From an uncultured Clostridia bacterium (GTDB taxonomy: Bacteria > Bacillota > Clostridia > TANB77 > CAG-508): DNA of 19,391 nucleotides. Under the pieces are notes generated by a model, which searched no databases, was not told where the DNA came from, and saw only the letters and a list, made by a program, of their open reading frames with translations. Position numbers and translations under genes: made by a program. The DNA lies in the NCBI GenBank assembly GCA_934169535.1, contig CAKPOC010000016.1, forward strand, positions 1 through 19,391, in the 5' to 3' direction. Positions 13,806 to 19,391 of this stretch are shown in pieces. Positions within the stretch are counted from its first letter, which is position 1. The number at the start of each line of letters is the position of its first letter.

Positions 13806-15761
13806 ATGTTTAAACTACATTCTGAATATAAACCTTGTGGCGACCAACCTCAAGCAATTGAATATTTGTCTAATGGAATTAACCAAGGAAAAAAGTTTCA
13901 AACGCTTCTTGGTGTAACTGGCTCTGGAAAAACATTTACTATGGCAAATATAATTAATAAAGTTCAAAAACCTACTTTAGTTTTAGCACATAACAAAACT
14001 TTAGCAGGCCAGCTTTATTCTGAATTTAAAGAGTTTTTCCCTGAAAATAATGTCGAATATTTTGTATCTTATTACGATTATTATCAGCCAGAAGCATATA
14101 TTCCTTCGTCTGATACTTACATTGAAAAAGATTCTTCTGTCAATGATGAAATCGACAAACTTCGTCATAGTGCTACTGCATCTCTTTTTGAAACAAGAGA
14201 CGTAATCGTTGTAGCTTCTGTTTCATGTATTTACGGATTAGGTGACCCTATTGATTACGAGCATTTAACGGTTTCACTTCGCCCAGGTATGCAAATAGAA
14301 CGAAATAAAATGCTAAAAAAACTTATAAATATGCAATATACTCGAAACGAATTGGATTTTAAGCGTGGTACTTTTAGAGCAAAAGGTGATATCGTAGAAA
14401 TTTATCCTTCTGACTATGGTGAAAGTGCAATTAGAGTTGAATTTTGGGGTGATGAAATAGAAAAAATAACTGAAATAAATCCTGTCACAGGAAAAAGCGT
14501 TGCTATAAGATCTCATATAATGATTTTTCCTAATTCACACTATGTTACAACTTCCGACAAAATGGAAAAAGCTTTAGTTTCTATAGAAGCAGAAATGAAA
14601 GAAAGAATTAATTATTTTAAAAGTCAAGGAAAACTAATTGAAGCTCAAAGAATTGAAGAACGTACAAATTTTGATATAGAAATGATGAAAGAAACAGGCT
14701 TCTGCCAGGGAATTGAAAATTATTCAAGGCACATTTCTGGAAGGGACCCCGGCTCTCCTCCATTTACATTATTTGATTATTTTCCAAAAGATTTTTTACT
14801 ACTTATAGATGAATCTCATGCAACAATTCCCCAAGTAAGGGCTATGTATAATGGCGATAGAGCACGTAAAGAATCCCTTGTAAACTATGGTTTTAGGCTT
14901 CCTTCTGCTTTTGATAATAGGCCTTTAAAATTTGAAGAATTTGAAGAAAGAATAAATCAAGTAGTGTTTGTAAGCGCAACACCTGCCGACTATGAAAAAG
15001 AGCATTCTAAAGATAATGTTGTTGAACAAATAATTCGTCCAACAGGTCTTTTAGACCCTGAAATTGAAGTAAAGCCTGTTACTAACCAAATAGATGATTT
15101 AATAGAACAAATTAGACTTCGCACAGAAAAAAATGAGCGCATTTTAGTAACTACTTTAACAAAAAAAATGGCAGAGGATTTAACCTCATACCTTGCTGGC
15201 TTGGACATAAAAGTAAAATACATGCACTCTGACATAAAAGCCTTGGAGCGTATGGAAATTATACGTAATTTAAGGCTTGGCGAATTTGATGTTTTAGTTG
15301 GCATAAATCTACTAAGGGAAGGCTTAGATATTCCAGAAGTTTCGCTTGTTGCAATTTTAGATGCCGACAAAGAAGGTTTCCTTCGTTCTGAGCGTTCACT
15401 TATACAAACAATAGGAAGAGCAGCAAGAAACACCAACGGAAAAGTTATAATGTATGCCGATGAGCTTACAGACTCAATGGACAAGGCAATTACAGAAACT
15501 AATCGTCGTAGAAGCATACAAATGAAATATAATATCCAGCATAACATCATTCCTAAAACTATCCAAAAATCTGTTAGGGATACTATTAAAGCAACTATTG
15601 CTGCAGAAGCTCAAGAAAAATACGAGCTTGATAAAGATTCTTCTATTGAAGATATTATAAACAAGCTTACAGAAGAAATGTTAAAACATGCCGAAAAAAT
15701 GGAATTTGAAGAAGCTGCTAAATTAAGAGATAAAATTAAAGAACTTGAAAATAATATTTAA
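13806..15761 (+). CDS. uvrB: Excinuclease ABC subunit B
   Basis: Damage-verifying helicase-like subunit of nucleotide excision repair, acting with UvrA and UvrC. 651 residues: Walker A GVTGSGKT (36-43), the beta-hairpin region beginning YFVSYYDYYQPEAYIPSSD, LLLIDESHATIPQ (Walker B/DEAH type), VFVSATPADYE, LREGLDIPEVSLVAILDADKEG, motif VI QTIGRAARN and a C-terminal UVR domain (EKMEFEEAAKLRDKIKELE) that contacts UvrC. It is complete and uninterrupted. It is transcribed alone from its own promoter, and uvrA does not follow. Arg codons CGT, CGA and CGC are used normally in it, but never CGG. Confidence 0.98.
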   Translation: MFKLHSEYKPCGDQPQAIEYLSNGINQGKKFQTLLGVTGSGKTFTMANIINKVQKPTLVLAHNKTLAGQLYSEFKEFFPENNVEYFVSYYDYYQPEAYIPSSDTYIEKDSSVNDEIDKLRHSATASLFETRDVIVVASVSCIYGLGDPIDYEHLTVSLRPGMQIERNKMLKKLINMQYTRNELDFKRGTFRAKGDIVEIYPSDYGESAIRVEFWGDEIEKITEINPVTGKSVAIRSHIMIFPNSHYVTTSDKMEKALVSIEAEMKERINYFKSQGKLIEAQRIEERTNFDIEMMKETGFCQGIENYSRHISGRDPGSPPFTLFDYFPKDFLLLIDESHATIPQVRAMYNGDRARKESLVNYGFRLPSAFDNRPLKFEEFEERINQVVFVSATPADYEKEHSKDNVVEQIIRPTGLLDPEIEVKPVTNQIDDLIEQIRLRTEKNERILVTTLTKKMAEDLTSYLAGLDIKVKYMHSDIKALERMEIIRNLRLGEFDVLVGINLLREGLDIPEVSLVAILDADKEGFLRSERSLIQTIGRAARNTNGKVIMYADELTDSMDKAITETNRRRSIQMKYNIQHNIIPKTIQKSVRDTIKATIAAEAQEKYELDKDSSIEDIINKLTEEMLKHAEKMEFEEAAKLRDKIKELENNI

Positions 15762-15808
15762 AATAAACTCCAATTGCTAAACCAAAAGTTTAATAATTGG
15801 AGTTTATT
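15762..15808. terminator. Bidirectional terminator between uvrB and rlmD
   Basis: Perfect 14-base inverted repeat (15762-15775/15795-15808) with an inner TAAAC/GTTTA extension. T-rich tracts follow on both strands. It separates the convergent uvrB and rlmD and begins directly after the uvrB stop. Confidence 0.9.
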
Positions 15809-15809
15809 A

Positions 15810-17153
15810 TTATTTTTTTATTTTTAATGTTGCTACACATTCTATATGTGCGCTATAACAGAAATTATCTACAGGTGTTATGCTTTTTACACTATATACT
15901 TTTTCAAGTTTTGAAAGATCTCTTGCAAGTGTTGCAGGATTGCAGCTTACATAAACAACTCTGTCTAGTTTTAAGTCACATAAGTTTTGCACGGTTTTGT
16001 CGTCCAAGCCTTTTCGTGGAGGGTCTACTATTACAACTGTTGGCTTTTTATTGTTTTTTATTAATTTATCAAACGCTTCTTCCGTGTCACCTTGTATAAA
16101 TTCTACATTTTTAATATTGTTCAATTTTGCATTCTCGTTAGCATCTTTTATTGCAGATTCTACAATTTCAATTCCATATACTTTTTTTACAAATTTAGAA
16201 GCAAAAATTCCTATTGTTCCTATGCCACAATATAAATCAGCTAAAATATCATCACTTTGCAAATTTGCTTTTTCTATTGCTAATTTGTATAATTTTTCTG
16301 TTTGTACAGGATTTACTTGGTAAAATGAATTTACTGAAATTTTAAATTTATATTCGCCTAAAGTATCATAAATAAATCCGTCACCATATACTACAATATT
16401 TTGATTTGACAAAACCACATTTGTATTTTTAGTATTTACATTTATTATAACTGTTTTTATTTTAGAAAATTTTTTTATAAGTTTTCTTGCATCATAAGTT
16501 TTGGTTCCATTTTGAATTAGTACAACCATTACTTCTCCAGTAAAAAAACCTTCCCTTACCATTATATTTCGAAGTAAGCCTCTTCCTGTTTTTTCATCAT
16601 ATATAGTATCTTCCCAATTTTCTAATATAAAATTTGCAATCTCTTGTGATAGTTTTGTTTGAATTTTGCATTCGTCAAATTCTATTACATTGTGACTTCT
16701 TTCTGCAAATATTCCTGCTTTTTTGTTAGCACTTATTGGAAAAATCGCTTTATTTCTGTAATATTTTGGCCTGTCCATTTTTACAGTTTCATCTACTTTA
16801 ATTTTTTCTTCTAGCATTTTATTTACTAAGTTTTGAACCTTTTGCCTTTTTATAACTAGTGTTTCTTCATACTTTATATGCCTTAAAGAACATCCACCAC
16901 ATCTAGGATATGATGTGCAATCAGGCTCTACTCTTTTATCCGATTTTTGTAATATTTGAATTATATTCGCATATGCGTATGCACTTGTAACTTTAGTTAT
17001 ATGAATTTTGCATTTTTCACCTTTTAATGCTTTTTTTACGAATATAGTAAAATTATTTATTTTTGCAATTCCTTCTCCATCTGCTCCATAATCTAAAATG
17101 TCTACTATATATTCTTCATTTTTTGAAACTGGAATTTCTTCTTTAATTTTCAT
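15810..17153 (-). CDS. rlmD: 23S rRNA (uracil-5-)-methyltransferase, RlmD/RlmCD type
   Basis: SAM-dependent m5U methyltransferase of 23S rRNA; Gram-positive members may modify both U747 and U1939 (RlmCD). 447 residues: an N-terminal TRAM RNA-binding domain (about 10-67), iron-sulfur cysteines C79, C85, C88 and C162 (in CTSYPRCGGC and FDECKIQ), the SAM motif DLYCGIGTIG, DPPRKGL and the catalytic VSCNPATLARDL. The start at 17153 has AGAGG about 6 bases upstream, overlapping the end of the 49-residue ORF, so the two are translated from one message. The cluster suggests sensitivity to oxygen. Confidence 0.95.
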   Translation of the reverse strand: MKIKEEIPVSKNEEYIVDILDYGADGEGIAKINNFTIFVKKALKGEKCKIHITKVTSAYAYANIIQILQKSDKRVEPDCTSYPRCGGCSLRHIKYEETLVIKRQKVQNLVNKMLEEKIKVDETVKMDRPKYYRNKAIFPISANKKAGIFAERSHNVIEFDECKIQTKLSQEIANFILENWEDTIYDEKTGRGLLRNIMVREGFFTGEVMVVLIQNGTKTYDARKLIKKFSKIKTVIINVNTKNTNVVLSNQNIVVYGDGFIYDTLGEYKFKISVNSFYQVNPVQTEKLYKLAIEKANLQSDDILADLYCGIGTIGIFASKFVKKVYGIEIVESAIKDANENAKLNNIKNVEFIQGDTEEAFDKLIKNNKKPTVVIVDPPRKGLDDKTVQNLCDLKLDRVVYVSCNPATLARDLSKLEKVYSVKSITPVDNFCYSAHIECVATLKIKK

Positions 17154-17162
17154 TATTACCTC

Positions 17163-17312
17163 TTAAATATTTTTCTTAATTTCATTTATTTTTGCTTCTT
17201 CCTGCTCTTTTGTTTCTTTTTCAAAGTCTTCTAACTCTAATGTTATTCCTAAGCTGTTTAAGAAGTCATCTCCATTATCTAAACCTAAATCTTTAAAAGT
17301 TTTTTCCTTCAT
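17163..17312 (-). CDS. Small acidic protein, 49 residues
   Basis: Short ORF, family not recognised, starting MKEKTFKDLGLDNGDDF. It is rich in Glu, Asp and Lys, with a predicted helical C-terminal half and no membrane or signal segment. AAGGAG about 6 bases before the ATG is strong, and the stop is 9 bases before the rlmD start, so it is probably really translated and coupled to rlmD. No separate promoter is evident between it and the tRNA-Leu terminator. Confidence 0.7.
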   Translation of the reverse strand: MKEKTFKDLGLDNGDDFLNSLGITLELEDFEKETKEQEEAKINEIKKNI

Positions 17313-17336
17313 TTTGCTCTCCTTATATATAATTGT

Positions 17337-17368
17337 AAAAAAGGAAGGCTTTTACAAACCTCCCTTTT
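17337..17368 (-). terminator. Terminator after tRNA-Leu
   Basis: AAAGGGAGG and CCTTCCTTT (minus strand) pair over 9 bases with one G-T wobble, with a T run behind. It lies 8 bases past the tRNA-Leu CCA. Some read-through may drive the 49-residue ORF and rlmD. Confidence 0.75.
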
Positions 17369-17375
17369 ACTTCTA

Positions 17376-17459
17376 TGGTGCGGATGAGAGGACTCGAACC
17401 TCCACGTCGTTGACACTGGTTCCTAAGACCAGCGCGTCTGCCAGTTCCGCCACATCCGC
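17376..17459 (-). tRNA. tRNA-Leu (anticodon UAG)
   Basis: Class II tRNA, 84 bases with encoded CCA. Acceptor GCGGATG/CATCCGC, anticodon stem CTGGT/ACCAG around CTTAGGA (anticodon TAG, reads CTA), a long variable arm (TGTCAACGACG region) and T loop TTCGAGT. The 5' GCGGATGTGGCGGAACTGGC is typical of bacterial tRNA-Leu. Confidence 0.95.
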
Positions 17460-17467
17460 ATATACCC

Positions 17468-17491
17468 TGCTAAAGCATAAAATCTTTAGCA
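17468..17491 (-). other. Hairpin at the 5' end of the tRNA-Leu precursor
   Basis: TGCTAAAG-8 bases-CTTTAGCA, a perfect 8-base stem that begins at or next to the predicted transcription start and ends 8 bases before the mature tRNA. With no T tail it is not a terminator; it may protect the 5' leader or guide RNase P. Confidence 0.5.
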
Positions 17492-17498
17492 CTCCTAT

Positions 17499-17527
17499 AT
17501 ATTAGCATTTTTAACATTTGATGTCAA
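17499..17527 (-). promoter_or_regulatory. Promoter of tRNA-Leu
   Basis: TTGACA (17527-17522), a 17-base spacer and TAATAT (17504-17499) on the minus strand, between the mrnC stop and the tRNA. Confidence 0.8.
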
Positions 17528-17544
17528 GAGGTATTTTAATTTTT

Positions 17545-17937
17545 TTAGCAATATTCTAAAATTTCTTTTAGTCTATCATCTTGTTTTGTTAAATATAAAT
17601 ATCCAATTAGTGCCTCAAAAGCAGTTGCATGGCTGTATTCCTCAACAGTAGAGTTTTTAGGCACGTGATGATTTTGTGCATTTCTTCCTCTTCTTACTAT
17701 TTCTTTTTCTTCTTCAGTAAGTTTTGGTTCAATTTCTTTCAATAATCTAGCTTGGCTTGAGGCTTTTACATGTTTTACCGCTTCTATATGTAAATTGTGA
17801 GGTTTTAATCTTGTATTATTTATAAGTTTCATTCTTATGTAAAGTTCAAAGACATTATCTCCTATGTATGCCCAGTTTAATGGCGACATTGTATTTACTT
17901 CTTCTGTGTCTTTTTTTCTTTCTATTATATTATTCAT
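17545..17937 (-). CDS. mrnC: Mini-ribonuclease III
   Basis: Dimeric RNase III-like enzyme without a dsRNA-binding domain that trims 23S rRNA precursor ends in Firmicutes. 130 residues: NWAYIGDNVFELYIR (about 21-35, catalytic Asp), RNAQNHHVPKNSTVEEYSHATAFEALIGYLYL (catalytic Glu in the last part). The start overlaps the rbgA stop by 8 bases (ATGAATAA junction, the same as folD-dprA), implying coupled translation. Its partner rbgA also acts on the 50S subunit, so the operon is a large-subunit maturation unit. Confidence 0.93.
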   Translation of the reverse strand: MNNIIERKKDTEEVNTMSPLNWAYIGDNVFELYIRMKLINNTRLKPHNLHIEAVKHVKASSQARLLKEIEPKLTEEEKEIVRRGRNAQNHHVPKNSTVEEYSHATAFEALIGYLYLTKQDDRLKEILEYC

Positions 17938-18896
17938 ATTCTTCTACTCTTTCCAATGTTATTTTTCCTAAATTTGCACATCTAAAGTCTTCTAAAATAA
18001 CTTTGGATGTTCTTGCAAAATCAACTTCTCCGCCCTTTTTTAGTAAGTTTTTCTTTTCTCCAATATATTGCATAATTTCTGTTATTTTTTCGTTTTCTTC
18101 TAATTCAATATTATTTAATATTTTTTCTACAATTTGTGAATTTAATGAATATCTACTAATTAAATTTGATTTATAATTATTAATAAAAAATTTAGTAAGA
18201 TTATATGCAATTTCCTGTTTCTCAATTACGCTATCTTTTATTGTCCCTGTATATGATAAATTAAGAGCTACTTTTTGGTTTTCTAATTTTGGCCACAAAA
18301 CTCCTGGCGTATCTAATAATTCTATATTGTCTGCAAGTCTAATCCATTGTTTTTGAACAGTAACTCCTGGTTTGTTTGCAACTTTCATAGTATTTTTGCT
18401 AGAAACTCTATTAATAAAAGAAGACTTTCCAACGTTAGGAATTCCCACAACCATAGCTCTTACAACTTTCCCAACTCTTCCTTTTTCGGCCGCTTTTTCA
18501 TATTCTTCTTTCATTACTTTATTTATTTCGTTTCGTATTTTTTCGCTTCCATTTCCAGTACTTGCATTGCATATTATTACTCCATACCCTTGCTTTCTAA
18601 AAAATTCTTGCCATTTATCTGTTTCTTTTTTATCTGCCAAGTCCTCTTTATTTAATATAATAATTCTTTTTTTATTATTTATTAGCTTCTGAATTTGTGG
18701 GTTTCTGCTAGACATTGGAATTCTTGCATCTAATATTTCAATGATAATATCTACTAGTTTCAAGTCATTTTCTATTTGCTTTAATGTTTTGCTCATATGT
18801 CCGGGGAAACCAATTTAGGCTCACCTTTGCATCATTTTCTTCAGCATTATTTTTTTTCTTTTCTGCTCGCATTTTTCTTTTTTGATACATGTCCAT
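17930..18896 (-). CDS. rbgA: Ribosome biogenesis GTPase RbgA (YlqF), needs +1 shift at an in-frame CGG
   Basis: Circularly permuted GTPase for late 50S assembly, essential in Bacillus subtilis. With the C at 18803 skipped it reads as 321 residues: a basic 25-residue extension (MDMYQKRKMR), VSLNWFP, then GHMSKTLKQIENDLKLVD, DARIP, G4 NKED (82-85), G1 GIPNVGKSS (151-159), KPGVT, G3 DTPG (195-198) and the C-terminal helical domain. LNWFPGHM is the hallmark RbgA N-terminus and is split exactly at its Gly by the shift. The unshifted frame stops 12 codons after the CGG. Without the shift the only usable start is the internal ATG at 18796, which has no ribosome binding site and loses the motif. ATG 18896 has a weak AGAAGTG; ATG 18890 is an alternative. 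Confidence 0.92.
18801..18803 (-). other. In-frame CGG codon at the +1 shift point of rbgA
   Basis: Codon 32 reads CGG in the starting frame (TGG TTT CCC CGG ACA TAT). Skipping the C gives CCC GGA CAT ATG, that is FPGHM, invariant in RbgA. Here the preceding CCC could slip by re-pairing, unlike the other two sites. Confidence 0.88.
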
Positions 18897-18924
18897 TTTT
18901 TCACTTCTTTCTATTCTATCATTT

Positions 18925-18946
18925 AAAAAAATACTTAAAAGTATTT
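18925..18946 (-). promoter_or_regulatory. AT-only hairpin with T tail in the rbgA leader
   Basis: AAATACTT-TT-AAGTATTT followed by T residues on the minus strand, about 30 bases upstream of the rbgA ATG. It looks like a weak terminator; if the promoter at 18971 is used it lies inside the leader and could attenuate. It may instead be the terminator of the old recombinase gene. Confidence 0.35.
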
Positions 18947-18957
18947 GTTTTTCGTTT

Positions 18958-19176
18958 TTAACTTGAAAGTATTATATCATATTTTTGTTTATTTATAAAG
19001 TCAAGAGCCTCAAAATATTTATCTTCATATTTGAATATTACTTTTATATTACCATCTTCACTAACAACAATATCTTCAATTAACTCATCTATCAATAATC
19101 CATTTATTTCCATCACTTTTTGATAAAAAAAGCAATACAAAAAAACTTTTATAATCCTTTCGTACTGCTTAATCAA
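18958..19176 (-). pseudogene. C-terminal remnant of a serine recombinase (probable)
   Basis: About 72 residues without a good start codon or ribosome binding site (only TTG at 19176). The last 50 residues, with LLIDELIEDIVVSEDG, NIKVIFKYEDKYFEALDF, look like the extreme C-terminus of large serine recombinases (leucine-rich segment, then beta strands around an E/D-G turn). The catalytic and zinc domains are missing. It overlaps the rbgA promoter. The match rests on pattern memory and is moderate. Confidence 0.4.
18971..18979 (-). promoter_or_regulatory. Extended -10 promoter of rbgA-mrnC
   Basis: TGATATAAT on the minus strand is a full extended -10 (TG-N-TATAAT). Only TTTATA is found at the -35 position, 17 bases upstream. 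It lies within the recombinase remnant, and the start near 18964 gives a leader of about 68 bases. Confidence 0.55.
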
Positions 19177-19218
19177 TTATAAATTTCATATTTTTATTTA
19201 ACTACATTGACATTATAG

Positions 19219-19323
19219 CCTCCAAAAGCCAACCAATATAATTACACTCCAAATAAACTTGCTAAATTATCTGCTATTGTGCCATCAACATTAAGAGCAT
19301 TACTGGCAAACAATATTATTTGA
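19219..19323 (+). pseudogene. Remnant of a small HTH (XRE-like) protein, possible
   Basis: An open stretch between TAG and TGA without a start codon. It encodes KLAKLSAIVPSTLRALLANN, which resembles the helix-turn-helix of small XRE regulators, where LAKLSG-PSTL is typical. It is about 34 residues and too short to be sure. With the recombinase remnant it suggests a decayed mobile element. The rest of 19177-19391 holds only a terminator. Confidence 0.3.
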
Positions 19324-19348
19324 TATGGAGAAATTGGAGTATTAAAAT

Positions 19349-19376
19349 AAGAGGCTTGTAATAGCCTCTTTTATCG
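19349..19376. terminator. Terminator at the right edge
   Basis: AAGAGGCT-6-base loop-AGCCTCTT, an 8-base perfect stem, followed by TTTATCGTTTT on the plus strand and by TTATTTT on the minus strand. It may serve a gene beyond the window on the minus strand or the HTH remnant. Confidence 0.7.
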
Positions 19377-19391
19377 TTTTATCAGATATAT

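Noticed and set aside
17930..18796. rbgA starting at the internal ATG 18796
   Set aside because: There is no ribosome binding site, and it would delete the hallmark NWFPGH segment that is present upstream in the other frame.
3582..18803. Three independent sequencing or assembly errors
   Set aside because: Random indels should not fall only at CGG, should not each leave C-GGA, and should not match all in-frame CGG codons in the window. Two of the three sites are not homopolymers. Raw reads could still overturn this.
3582..18803. CGG simply reassigned to another amino acid
   Set aside because: Reassignment keeps the frame; here the frame must change by +1 after CGG in all three genes, and the unshifted frame stops within 8-13 codons.
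1..19391. CRISPR arrays, rRNA genes, complete insertion sequences or riboswitches
   Set aside because: No spaced direct repeats, rRNA segments, intact transposase or recognisable riboswitch or T-box core were seen in any gap.

Overview
This is a very AT-rich chromosomal window, almost certainly from a low-GC Gram-positive bacterium, most likely an uncultured Clostridia-like lineage. Supporting markers are Mini-RNase III, RbgA, a YlmH-type S4 protein, a DUF1540 protein, strong AGGAGG ribosome binding sites and a clostridial-type LexA box (GAAC-N4-GTTY). The species cannot be fixed from the sequence. Nearly all genes are housekeeping and lie on the minus strand; uvrB and tRNA-Gln are on the plus strand.

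Layout from left to right: the N-terminal part of a class A penicillin-binding protein (cut by the window edge); an operon dinB-folD-dprA behind a consensus promoter carrying a LexA box; ylmH, divergent from tRNA-Gln(CUG); a 1-Cys peroxiredoxin, a small membrane protein and a DUF1540 protein; glmM with a small membrane protein; rpiA followed by three glycosyltransferases (one GT4-like, two tandem GT2 paralogues); a DUF5662 gene with tyrS, divergent from uvrB; rlmD preceded by a 49-residue ORF and tRNA-Leu(UAG); rbgA with mrnC; and, at the right edge, remnants of a serine recombinase and a small HTH protein that look like scars of a mobile element.

The standout observation concerns the codon CGG. 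Three genes (dinB, the peroxiredoxin, rbgA) are each split by exactly one extra base. In all three the break is an in-frame CGG codon followed by A, and dropping its C turns C-GGA into GGA, restoring a family-conserved glycine and the whole downstream protein. By hand scan of about 5,900 codons, these are the only three in-frame CGG codons in the window. About thirty CGG trinucleotides occur out of frame in intact genes, and CGA, CGT and AGA serve as ordinary arginine codons. One of the split genes, rbgA, is essential for 50S assembly in Bacillus. The best reading is that CGG is not a normal arginine codon here: CGGA is read with a +1 shift (or as a four-base glycine codon), so this would be a codon-specific, genome-wide frameshifting system. 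Sequencing error or ordinary gene decay fits poorly with three of three in-frame CGG codons coinciding with the shifts.
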